Shown here in pieces: positions 39,161-47,637 of a stretch of 64,000 nt of DNA (the stretch's first letter is position 1; each line of letters opens with the position of its first letter). The notes beneath the pieces were generated by a model that saw only the letters and a list, made by a program, of their open reading frames with translations, was not told where the DNA came from and searched no databases. Origin of the DNA: Sellimonas caecigallum (GTDB lineage: Bacteria; Bacillota; Clostridia; Lachnospirales; Lachnospiraceae); the NCBI RefSeq assembly GCF_045038405.1, contig NZ_CP173660.1, forward strand, positions 1,550,001 through 1,614,000, read 5' to 3'. Position numbers and translations under genes: made by a program.

Positions 39161-39200
39161 GTTGCGGATTGACATATATGATGAATATGTCCTGCCGCAC
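39161..39200 (+). promoter_or_regulatory. Conserved-looking hairpin in the rpsL-rpsG spacer
   Basis: Two stacked stems: TGCGG (39163-39167) / CCGCA (39195-39199) outside and GACATAT (39171-39177) / ATATGTC (39185-39191) inside, loop of seven. The spacer is 158 bases, long for this operon. In E. coli the rpsL-rpsG spacer is the S7 translational operator, so an analogous role is possible. Confidence 0.4.
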
Positions 39201-39263
39201 GAACGCATTCTGTGAAGCGAGTACTGATGATTTAATCCAATTATGATTAAGGAGGGAAGGACC

Positions 39264-39734
39264 GTGCCACGTAAAGGACATACTCAGAAAAGAGACGTAT
39301 TAGCGGATCCATTGTACAATAACAAAGTTGTTACAAAACTTATCAATAACATCATGTTAGATGGTAAGAAAGGTGTAGCACAGAAGATTGTATATGGCGC
39401 ATTTGAAAGAATCGCTGAGAAAGCTGACAAACCGGCTATCGAAGTATTTGAAGAGGCAATGAACAACATCATGCCTGTACTGGAAGTAAAAGCAAGACGT
39501 ATCGGTGGAGCAACATACCAGGTACCGATCGAAGTTCGTGCAGACAGAAGACAGGCTTTAGCTCTTCGCTGGTTGACAACATTCTCCCGTAACAGAGGAG
39601 AAAAGACAATGGAAGAAAGACTGGCAAACGAAATTCTCGACGCTGCAAACAATACAGGAGCAGCTGTAAAGAGAAAAGAAGATATGCACAAGATGGCAGA
39701 AGCAAACAGAGCATTCGCTCACTACCGCTTCTAA
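39264..39734 (+). CDS. rpsG: 30S ribosomal protein S7
   Basis: 156 residues from a GTG at 39264 with AAGGAGGG upstream, giving the standard VPRKGHTQKR start; the in-frame ATG at 39243 overlaps the ribosome site. S7 nucleates assembly of the small-subunit head: MLDGKKGVAQKIVYGAFE, ARRIGGATYQVPIEVRADRRQALALRWL and the C-terminal helix KMAEANRAFAHYRF. Exactly the family length. Confidence 0.97.
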   Translation: MPRKGHTQKRDVLADPLYNNKVVTKLINNIMLDGKKGVAQKIVYGAFERIAEKADKPAIEVFEEAMNNIMPVLEVKARRIGGATYQVPIEVRADRRQALALRWLTTFSRNRGEKTMEERLANEILDAANNTGAAVKRKEDMHKMAEANRAFAHYRF

Positions 39735-39803
39735 GATTCTTGACAGAATCCACATTCTGTTTTGTGAAACAGTCGATCTCATTATTAATAGGAGGAAAAA
39801 GTC

Positions 39804-41921
39804 TTGGCTGGAAGAGAATATCCATTAGAGAGAACAAGAAACATTGGTATCATGGCTCATATCGATGCTGGTAAGACTACACTGACAGAGCGTATTCTTT
39901 ACTATACCGGTGTTAACTATAAGATCGGTGATACTCACGAAGGTACTGCTACCATGGACTGGATGGAACAGGAACAGGAAAGAGGTATCACGATCACTTC
40001 AGCTGCTACAACATGTCACTGGACATTGGAAGAAAAGACAAAACCGAAAAAAGGTGCTCTTGAACACCGTATCAATATCATTGATACTCCGGGACACGTT
40101 GACTTTACAGTAGAAGTAGAACGTTCCCTTCGTGTACTTGACGGCGCTGTAGGTGTGTTCTGTGCCAAAGGTGGTGTAGAACCGCAGTCTGAAAACGTAT
40201 GGCGTCAGGCAGACACATATAACGTACCGCGTATGGCGTTCATCAACAAGATGGACATTCTGGGAGCAGATTTCTACAATGCAGTAGAACAGATCAAAAC
40301 AAGATTAGGGAAAAATGCAATCTGTCTTCAGCTTCCGATCGGAAAAGAAGACGAATTCAAAGGAATCATCGACCTGATGGAAATGCAGGCTTACATCTAC
40401 AATGATGATAAGGGCGATGACATCACAGTTTGCGATATTCCGGAAGATATGCAGGATGATGCAGAACTCTATCGTACAGAGCTCGTAGAAAAAATCTGTG
40501 AGCTTGACGACGATCTGATGATGCAGTACCTGGAAGGCGAAGAGCCGTCCATCGACGAATTAAAAGCAGTATTAAGAAAAGCTACATGCGAATGTCAGGC
40601 TATCCCGGTTTGCTGTGGTTCTGCTTACAGAAATAAAGGTGTTCAGAAGCTGCTTGACGCGGTTGTTGAATACATGCCGGCTCCGACAGACATCCCGGCT
40701 ATCAAGGGTGTTGACGAAGACGGAAACGAAGTAGAGAGACATTCTTCTGATGAAGAACCGTTCTCAGCTCTCGTATTTAAGATCATGACAGACCCGTTCG
40801 TAGGTAAGCTTGCTTACTTCCGTGTGTACTCAGGAACAATGAACTCCGGTTCTTACGTTCTGAATGCAACAAAAGGCAAAAAAGAACGTGTCGGACGTAT
40901 CCTTCAGATGCACGCAAACAAGAGAGAAGAACTTGACAAAGTTTACTCCGGAGATATTGCTGCAGCAATCGGATTCAAATTCTCCACAACAGGAGATACA
41001 ATCTGTGACGAACAGCATCCGGTAATCCTTGAATCCATGGAATTCCCGGAACCGGTTATCGAGCTTGCTATCGAACCGAAGACAAAAGCTTCCCAGGGCA
41101 AACTTGGAGAATCTCTTGCAAAACTTGCAGAAGAAGACCCGACATTCCGTGCTCATACAGACCATGAAACAGGTCAGACGATCATCGCAGGTATGGGAGA
41201 ACTTCATCTTGAAATCATCGTAGACAGACTTCTTCGTGAATTTAAGGTAGAAGCAAACGTTGGTGCTCCGCAGGTTGCTTACAAAGAATCCTTTACAAAA
41301 GCAGTTGATGTGGACAGCAAGTATGCAAAACAGTCCGGTGGTCGTGGACAGTACGGACACTGTAAAGTTAAATTTGAACCAATGGATGTCAATGGAGAAG
41401 AAACATACAAATTCGAATCCACAGTTGTTGGTGGCGCTATTCCGAAGGAATACATCCCGGCAGTTGGCGAAGGTATCGAAGAAGCTATGAAGTCCGGTAT
41501 CCTTGGCGGATTCCCGGTTGTTGGTATCCATGCAAATGTTTACGACGGATCTTACCATGAAGTCGACTCTTCTGAAATGGCATTCCACATTGCAGGATCT
41601 CTTGCATTCAAGGATGCTATGTCAAAAGCAGCTCCGGTACTTCTTGAACCTATCATGAAGGTAGAAGTAACGATGCCGGAAGAATACATGGGAGACGTTA
41701 TCGGAGATATCAACTCCCGTCGTGGACGTATCGAAGGAATGGATGACCTGGGCGGCGGAAAGATCGTACGTGCATATGTACCGCTTTCTGAAATGTTCGG
41801 ATACTCCACAGATCTTCGTTCCAGAACACAGGGACGTGGTAACTACTCCATGTTCTTCGAAAAATACGAACCAGTACCGAAGAACGTACAGGAAAAAGTA
41901 TTATCCAATAAAAATGCCTAA
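39804..41921 (+). CDS. fusA: Elongation factor G
   Basis: 705 residues from a TTG start at 39804 with AGGAGG upstream. G1 AHIDAGKTT, G2/G3 GTATMDWMEQEQERGITITSA and DTPGHVDF, G4 NKMD, then domains II-V ending in RGRIEGMDDLGGGKIVRAYVPLSEMFGYSTDLRS. It catalyses translocation. Full length with no mutations obvious in the fusidate region. Confidence 0.97.
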   Translation: MAGREYPLERTRNIGIMAHIDAGKTTLTERILYYTGVNYKIGDTHEGTATMDWMEQEQERGITITSAATTCHWTLEEKTKPKKGALEHRINIIDTPGHVDFTVEVERSLRVLDGAVGVFCAKGGVEPQSENVWRQADTYNVPRMAFINKMDILGADFYNAVEQIKTRLGKNAICLQLPIGKEDEFKGIIDLMEMQAYIYNDDKGDDITVCDIPEDMQDDAELYRTELVEKICELDDDLMMQYLEGEEPSIDELKAVLRKATCECQAIPVCCGSAYRNKGVQKLLDAVVEYMPAPTDIPAIKGVDEDGNEVERHSSDEEPFSALVFKIMTDPFVGKLAYFRVYSGTMNSGSYVLNATKGKKERVGRILQMHANKREELDKVYSGDIAAAIGFKFSTTGDTICDEQHPVILESMEFPEPVIELAIEPKTKASQGKLGESLAKLAEEDPTFRAHTDHETGQTIIAGMGELHLEIIVDRLLREFKVEANVGAPQVAYKESFTKAVDVDSKYAKQSGGRGQYGHCKVKFEPMDVNGEETYKFESTVVGGAIPKEYIPAVGEGIEEAMKSGILGGFPVVGIHANVYDGSYHEVDSSEMAFHIAGSLAFKDAMSKAAPVLLEPIMKVEVTMPEEYMGDVIGDINSRRGRIEGMDDLGGGKIVRAYVPLSEMFGYSTDLRSRTQGRGNYSMFFEKYEPVPKNVQEKVLSNKNA

Positions 41922-41927
41922 AAAGGC

Positions 41928-41956
41928 TTGAAAATTCGGCAGATTTGAAATATAAT
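41928..41956 (+). promoter_or_regulatory. Internal promoter for tuf
   Basis: TTGAAA at 41928-41933, 17-base spacer, TATAAT at 41951-41956, in the fusA-tuf spacer. It would give extra EF-Tu beyond operon read-through. Confidence 0.7.
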
Positions 41957-42029
41957 CAGATATAGCTGAGTAAACTTTTAAATCAAAAAATTGCCCGTAT
42001 CCGGGGCAGAATTAAGGAGGACTATTCAA

Positions 42030-43223
<1,194 letters not shown>

Positions 43224-43271
43224 TTAAAGATTGTATATTGAATTATTATCGTAAGATGATGATGTAAATAG

Positions 43272-43306
43272 AATCCCCGCAGGACCATGGTTCTGCGGGG
43301 ATTTTG
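43272..43306 (+). terminator. Intrinsic terminator after tuf
   Basis: AATCCCCGCAG (43272-43282) and CTGCGGGGATT (43293-43303) then TTG; 11-bp perfect stem. Confidence 0.85.
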
Positions 43307-43354
43307 TATCGTAGCTCTTTGCCAAGAGCTTGGGTAAAAGTTTTGTATTGTATA

Positions 43355-43400
43355 AAATAATATGGGGCGTCGAGATCTTTTGAACCTCGATGCCCCATAT
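43355..43400 (-). terminator. Terminator after purC (bidirectional hairpin)
   Basis: ATATGGGGC (43360-43368) and GCCCCATAT (43392-43400) with inner TCGAG/CTCGA; on the minus strand it is followed by an A/T-rich run with several T. Confidence 0.7.
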
Positions 43401-43428
43401 TTTGCGTAGGCCTGTACAGGTTTGAAAT

Positions 43429-44292
43429 TTACTGAAGCTTTTCTCCGGTAATCATTTCGTAAGCCTGAAGGTATTTGTCGATGGTCTTCTGTACGATGTC
43501 ATCCGGCAGAGTCCAGTCGTTGTCAGGGTTTGCTTTCAGCCAGTCACGGGCGAACTGTTTGTCGAAGGATGGCTGACCATGTCCTGGTTCATATCCTTCA
43601 GCTGGCCAGAAACGGGAGCTGTCCGGTGTGAGCATTTCGTCGCCAAGGACGATGTTGCCTTCTTCGTCGAGACCGAATTCAAACTTCGTGTCTGCAATGA
43701 TGATGCCGCGGCTCAATGCATAGTCTGCACATTTTTTGTAAAGGGCAATCGTGTAATCACGGAGTTTGGATGCGTACTCTTCGCCTTTTCCCGGGAAGTA
43801 TTTTTCCAGATGTGCCACACTTTGTTCGTAGGAAATGTTTTCATCATGATCGCCGATCTCAGCCTTTGTGGATGGTGTATAGATCGGTTCCGGGAGTTTA
43901 TCGGATTCTTTTAGTCCTTCCGGCAGTTTGATTCCGCATACAGTGCCGTCTTTCTGATAGCTAGCCCAACCGCTTCCTGTTATGTAGCCGCGGACAATGC
44001 ATTCTACCGGAAGCATGTTCAGTTTTCTGCACATCATGCTGTTTCCATCGAACTGCGGCTGCTGGAAGAACTCCGGCATATCTTTTACATCTGCTGAAAT
44101 CATATGATTCGGCAGGATGTCGCTTGTCATATCAAACCAGAATTTAGAAAGCTGAGTCAATACAGCTCCTTTTTTTGTTACTGTGTTTTTCAGGATCACA
44201 TCAAAGCAGCTGATACGGTCGGTAGCAACCATGATCAGACTGTCGCCGTTGTCATAGATTTCACGGACTTTTCCTTCTTTAATTGGTTTCAT
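43429..44292 (-). CDS. purC: Phosphoribosylaminoimidazole-succinocarboxamide synthase
   Basis: 287 residues from the ATG at 44292 (AGGTG upstream); a GTG three codons earlier lies inside the ribosome site. SAICAR synthase motifs: KEGKVREIYDNGDSLIMVATDRISCFDVI at the start, LPVECIVRGYITGSGW, GIIIADTKFEFG and GDEMLTPDSSRFWP. It adds aspartate to CAIR in purine synthesis using ATP. Other pur genes are not nearby. Upstream lies a separate mini-ORF unit ending in a terminator; a weak promoter TTGTGT-N17-TATCCT can be read between the two. Confidence 0.93.
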   Translation of the reverse strand: MKPIKEGKVREIYDNGDSLIMVATDRISCFDVILKNTVTKKGAVLTQLSKFWFDMTSDILPNHMISADVKDMPEFFQQPQFDGNSMMCRKLNMLPVECIVRGYITGSGWASYQKDGTVCGIKLPEGLKESDKLPEPIYTPSTKAEIGDHDENISYEQSVAHLEKYFPGKGEEYASKLRDYTIALYKKCADYALSRGIIIADTKFEFGLDEEGNIVLGDEMLTPDSSRFWPAEGYEPGHGQPSFDKQFARDWLKANPDNDWTLPDDIVQKTIDKYLQAYEMITGEKLQ

Positions 44293-44381
44293 TTCACACA
44301 CCTCGCTAAGTTTTTCTACGTGTTTCCTATACTAGGATAAACATAGTGGAGACAGAACACAATAGGTTTTTTAAAATTTGT

Positions 44382-44422
44382 CAAAAAAAATCCACTGTTC
44401 TTTTTCTTTCCGAACAGTGGAT
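44382..44422 (-). terminator. Intrinsic terminator closing the mini-ORF unit
   Basis: ATCCACTGTTC / GAACAGTGGAT (44390-44400 and 44412-44422), 11-bp perfect stem followed by eight T on the minus strand. It lies 3 bases after the stop of the second mini-ORF and 90 bases before purC. Confidence 0.88.
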
Positions 44423-44424
44423 CT

Positions 44425-44442
44425 TTAACCTATTCCATCCAT
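44425..44442 (-). CDS. Five-codon mini-ORF (MDGIG)
   Basis: ATG at 44442-44440, stop TAA at 44425-44427, peptide MDGIG. A perfect AAGGAGG (44457-44451) stands 8 bases before the ATG. The context AAGGAGG-N8-ATGG is the same as in the first mini-ORF 82 bases upstream, and both spacers end in ACCA. Terminates just before the intrinsic terminator. Translation is strongly suggested by the ribosome site; function unknown. Confidence 0.55.
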   Translation of the reverse strand: MDGIG

Positions 44443-44469
44443 TGGTATGTCCTCCTTATTTTTTCTTAT

Positions 44470-44515
44470 CTATTTGAAACTATTTATTTAAAATAGTAGT
44501 TTTCGAAATAGATTA
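44470..44515 (-). promoter_or_regulatory. Hairpin between the two mini-ORFs
   Basis: ATCTATTT (about 44468-44475) pairs with AAATAGAT (44506-44513), and inner GAAACTATTT pairs imperfectly with AAATAGTAGTTTTC. The 3' arm on the plus strand touches the stop codon of the first mini-ORF, so a ribosome stalled there would open the stem. Confidence 0.5.
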
Positions 44516-44524
44516 CCGTCCCAT
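44513..44524 (-). CDS. Three-codon mini-ORF (MGR)
   Basis: ATG at 44524-44522, GGA, CGG, TAA at 44513-44515. A perfect AAGGAGG (44539-44533) stands 8 bases upstream. The promoter would put the RNA 5' end only about 10 bases before this ribosome site, so it is the first thing translated. Too short to be a conventional gene; reads as a regulatory leader. Confidence 0.55.
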   Translation of the reverse strand: MGR

Positions 44525-44554
44525 TGGTCTGACCTCCTTGTTTTTGATGAACCA

Positions 44555-44583
44555 AATATAACTCATAAATAAGCAGATGTCAA
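44555..44583 (-). promoter_or_regulatory. Consensus promoter of the mini-ORF unit
   Basis: TTGACA (44583-44578), exactly 17 bases, TATATT (44560-44555) on the minus strand. It is one of the best promoters in the window and drives only a transcript of about 170 bases unless the terminator is read through into purC. Confidence 0.78.
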
Positions 44584-44651
44584 TAGAAATACAGAAAAAA
44601 ATAGAAAAACATATAAAAATACAGAAAAAACAGGGCGGATAAATAAAATAT

Positions 44652-45083
44652 CTATTTTATCTGATCAAGAGATGCCTCGAAAATACGGATATCAAGGCCG
44701 AAATCAGCGTATCCGTCTCGTATGGATTGTATATATTCCGCGGTAGGACGACCGTCACGGGCATCTTCACACATGATATAAACCATGGCATTTTTTTCGG
44801 TACCGTCTGTGAGTGTCACAGAAAGTGTTTCCTTGTAATAAAGATCCGGGTACACTTCATAGATATCAAGAGCTTTTTCGTCTTCCGGGGAGATCTCCCA
44901 CAGGCCAACAGGTACGACAGAGCCTTTTTTTGGCTGGATAGTAGCATAAAAGCCGCTTTCCTTTCCACGGTAAAGAAGTTCCCAGTCTTTGAGAATTCCG
45001 GATCCTGCCGGGATGGCTTTAGGGCAGCGTTTTGCCATCTGAGCTTTATTGAGATTACTGCCATAAGTGATATATAGTTTCAT
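44652..45083 (-). CDS. Gamma-glutamylcyclotransferase-like (AIG2/GGCT fold) protein
   Basis: 143 residues. The GGCT-fold start YITYGSNLNKAQMAKRCP carries the substrate-binding YGSNL loop; the acidic catalytic position is plausibly in the LDIYEVYP stretch. Enzymes of this fold cyclise gamma-glutamyl amines to 5-oxoproline, but many bacterial members have unknown substrates. Monocistronic on the minus strand; the purC leader unit starts about 70 bases after its stop. Confidence 0.8.
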   Translation of the reverse strand: MKLYITYGSNLNKAQMAKRCPKAIPAGSGILKDWELLYRGKESGFYATIQPKKGSVVPVGLWEISPEDEKALDIYEVYPDLYYKETLSVTLTDGTEKNAMVYIMCEDARDGRPTAEYIQSIRDGYADFGLDIRIFEASLDQIK

Positions 45084-45269
45084 TATTATTTACCTCCTTC
45101 ATTTTGATATCTATATTTTGCACGATTCTCCGAAGTTTTGCAATAAAAATCGTGTTGTTCTGGTGCGCAGATGCCAGTCACGATTTTGTGATAATTGTCC
45201 AAGGGAGTTTTGCCGGAAGCCGATTTATAGTAAAATAGCGGTAGAGCGTGGACAGAAAGGAGAAATGGT

Positions 45270-45938
45270 ATGGCAAACATATTGGTAGTGGAAGACGACT
45301 GGGAGATGAACCAGGGAATTTGTTATATGCTGGAAAAAGAAGGATTGCATACTGTGGCTGCACACTCAGTGGAGGAGGCAAAGGGGCATTATAAGAATAT
45401 AGTACTGGATATGATCCTTCTTGATGTGAATCTTCCGGACGGAGACGGATACGACTTTCTGAAGTGGATGAGAGAGAAGGACAACATACCGGTCATCTTT
45501 TTGACAGCGCGTGACCTTGAGGAAGATGCCCTGAAGGGTTATGAGCTTGGAGCGGAGGACTATATCACGAAACCGTTTTCCATCCGTATCCTTATGAAAA
45601 AGATAGATTTGATTTTGAAACGAAGAAAAGACGTCAAAGGACAAAGTTTTGACGATGGATTTCTGCGTATTGATTTTGTAAAAGGAAAGGTGGAGATCGA
45701 AGGCAAAGAGTGCCCTGTGACACCGACGGAATTTCGGATCCTGCAAGAGTTTATTTCCCACAGAGGGCAGCTTCTCACATATGAGGTGTTTTTGGAGTAT
45801 CTTTGGGAAAAAGGAAATCAGTTTGTGGATAAGCATGCACTGGCAGTGAACATGAACCGGCTGCGAGGAAAGATTGAGCAGGGAGAACACAAATATATTT
45901 CAAATATATATGGGATGGGATATCAATGGATTGGATGA
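45270..45938 (+). CDS. OmpR-family response regulator
   Basis: 222 residues. Receiver domain (1-115) with acidic pair Asp9/Asp10, phospho-acceptor Asp near 52 in MILLDVNLPDGDG, and Lys in ITKPFS; C-terminal winged helix (about 130-222) with VTPTEFRILQEFISHRGQLLTYE and ISNIYGMGYQW. It overlaps the sensor kinase gene by 13 bases and should control the ABC transporter that follows. Typical BceR/GraR-like partner of antimicrobial-peptide transporters. Confidence 0.9.
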   Translation: MANILVVEDDWEMNQGICYMLEKEGLHTVAAHSVEEAKGHYKNIVLDMILLDVNLPDGDGYDFLKWMREKDNIPVIFLTARDLEEDALKGYELGAEDYITKPFSIRILMKKIDLILKRRKDVKGQSFDDGFLRIDFVKGKVEIEGKECPVTPTEFRILQEFISHRGQLLTYEVFLEYLWEKGNQFVDKHALAVNMNRLRGKIEQGEHKYISNIYGMGYQWIG

Positions 45939-46876
45939 TGATTGTTTCAGGGGGTATGTTTTTCGTGTCAGGCTTTCTTCTTTTTCGGACAAGGAAGATG
46001 AAGAAGAAGATATATATATTTGCAGAACAGCTGGAACAGACGATGGATGCTGTTCTTGCCGGGAGAGAAGCGGAAAGAAGATATGAGATGGAGGATACGC
46101 TGATCGGAAGGATAAGTGAGAAATTTGCTCGGGTTTGTCATATATGGGACAGGAAGAAGGAGGAAGAGAAGGCTGAGAAAGAAAAGATGAAAGAACTGAT
46201 CGCGGATATTTCCCACCAGACGAAAACGCCGATCGCAAACCAGAAGATTTATCTGGAGATTTTGCGCGGCGAGGAACTGCCGGAGCGAGTCGTAGAATTT
46301 CTTGCCAAGCTGGAGCATCAGACAGATAAGCTGGAGTTCCTTTTTCAGAGTATGGTAAAAATGTCCCGGCTTGAGACCGGGATCATTCAGATTAAAAAGA
46401 AAGATCAGGATATTGCCAAGACTGTACAAAGTGCGGCAGCAGCCGTTTCCTGCAGAGCGGCTGAAAAAAGGATCAGGATTTCCCAAAAAGGGATTCTGGA
46501 GATACAGGTACCGCACGATCGAAAATGGACAGAAGAGGCAGTAGGCAACCTTTTGGACAATGCGGTAAAATATACGGACGCAGGAGGAACGATACATGTC
46601 TTTACTGTGAGGGGAGAAATCTATACAGAGATCCATGTGAAAGACAGCGGGAAGGGGATTGCAAAAGAACGGCAGGCTCAGATTTTTACCCGATTTTACA
46701 GGGAGCCGGAGGTACATGATCAGGACGGCGTCGGCATCGGACTCTATCTGACCCGAACGATTGCCGAGCTGCAGGACGGCTATGTGGAAGTTTGTTCTGA
46801 GCCGGGAAAAGGATCGGATTTTCGGATCTGTCTTCCAAACCAGCAGGGGAATGCTCACAGTGCTGTGATAATTTAA
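45926..46876 (+). CDS. Sensor histidine kinase (small N-terminus, single membrane segment)
   Basis: 316 residues. One N-terminal membrane segment (about 4-22) and no sizeable extracellular sensor, then a coiled-coil, the phospho-acceptor block LIADISHQTKTPIANQKIY, and an ATPase domain with N box EEAVGNLLDNAVKYT, G1 VKDSGKGI and G2 DGVGIGLYLT. Lacking a sensor domain, it probably detects its signal through the ABC transporter encoded next, as in Bce-like modules. Starts inside the response regulator gene. Confidence 0.88.
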   Translation: MDWMMIVSGGMFFVSGFLLFRTRKMKKKIYIFAEQLEQTMDAVLAGREAERRYEMEDTLIGRISEKFARVCHIWDRKKEEEKAEKEKMKELIADISHQTKTPIANQKIYLEILRGEELPERVVEFLAKLEHQTDKLEFLFQSMVKMSRLETGIIQIKKKDQDIAKTVQSAAAAVSCRAAEKRIRISQKGILEIQVPHDRKWTEEAVGNLLDNAVKYTDAGGTIHVFTVRGEIYTEIHVKDSGKGIAKERQAQIFTRFYREPEVHDQDGVGIGLYLTRTIAELQDGYVEVCSEPGKGSDFRICLPNQQGNAHSAVII

Positions 46877-46941
46877 GATTGAGACTGGTTTGTGATTTTG
46901 CCCTGATATGATCAAAGTATCAAAAAAAGGAGGCAGAAGAG

Positions 46942-47637
46942 ATGAGTCAATGGATCGTAAAAACAGAAAGTCTGAAAAAGTATTATATGTTGGGGAAACA
47001 TACGGTAAAAGCGCTGGACGGTGTGGATCTTTTGGTAAAAGAACGAGAGTTTGTGGCGGTAATCGGAAAGTCGGGGAGCGGAAAGAGTACTCTTCTCCAT
47101 ATGTTAGGTGGTCTGGATGTTCCTACAGAAGGGGAAGTCTTTGTGGACGGACAAAAACTGTCCGGGATGAACAGGAACCAGCTGGCGATATTTCGCAGAA
47201 GGAAGGTTGGCTTTGTATTTCAGAGCTATAATCTGGTACCGGATTTGAATGTATATGAAAATATCGTATTTCCCGTGGAGTTAGACGGGGAAGTGCCGGA
47301 TCGGGAGTTTGTAGAGGAAATCCTTCAGGTTTTACATTTGAAAGAGAAGGAAGAAGCTCTTCCGAATACTCTTTCAGGCGGTCAGCAGCAGCGGACAGCA
47401 ATCGCGAGAGCGTTGACATCAAAACCATCCATTATCCTGGCGGATGAGCCTACAGGTAATCTGGATACATCGGCAAGCCATGATGTGATCCGTCTTTTGA
47501 AAACAGTGGCCAAGAGATTTCAACAGACGATCATCCTCATTACACATGACAATGATATTGCGCAGATGGCGGATCGGATCATCCATATTGAAGATGGAAA
47601 GATTGTGAAAGCGGGGGAGATGCATGATGGAGAATAA
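46942..47637 (+). CDS. ABC transporter ATPase (MacB/BceA-like)
   Basis: 231 residues. Walker A GKSGSGKST, Q-loop FQSYNLVP, signature LSGGQQQR, Walker B ILADEPTGNLD and switch ITHDND: the LolD/MacB/BceA class that energises FtsX-type permeases. The start has AAAGGAGG upstream; the end overlaps the permease by 14 bases. Pairs with the long permease to detach or export a peptide or lipid-like compound. Confidence 0.92.
   Translation: MSQWIVKTESLKKYYMLGKHTVKALDGVDLLVKEREFVAVIGKSGSGKSTLLHMLGGLDVPTEGEVFVDGQKLSGMNRNQLAIFRRRKVGFVFQSYNLVPDLNVYENIVFPVELDGEVPDREFVEEILQVLHLKEKEEALPNTLSGGQQQRTAIARALTSKPSIILADEPTGNLDTSASHDVIRLLKTVAKRFQQTIILITHDNDIAQMADRIIHIEDGKIVKAGEMHDGE

Noticed and set aside
44290..44380. 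A purine riboswitch in front of purC
   Set aside because: The three-way-junction purine aptamer pattern is not visible in the purC leader or in the mini-ORF unit.
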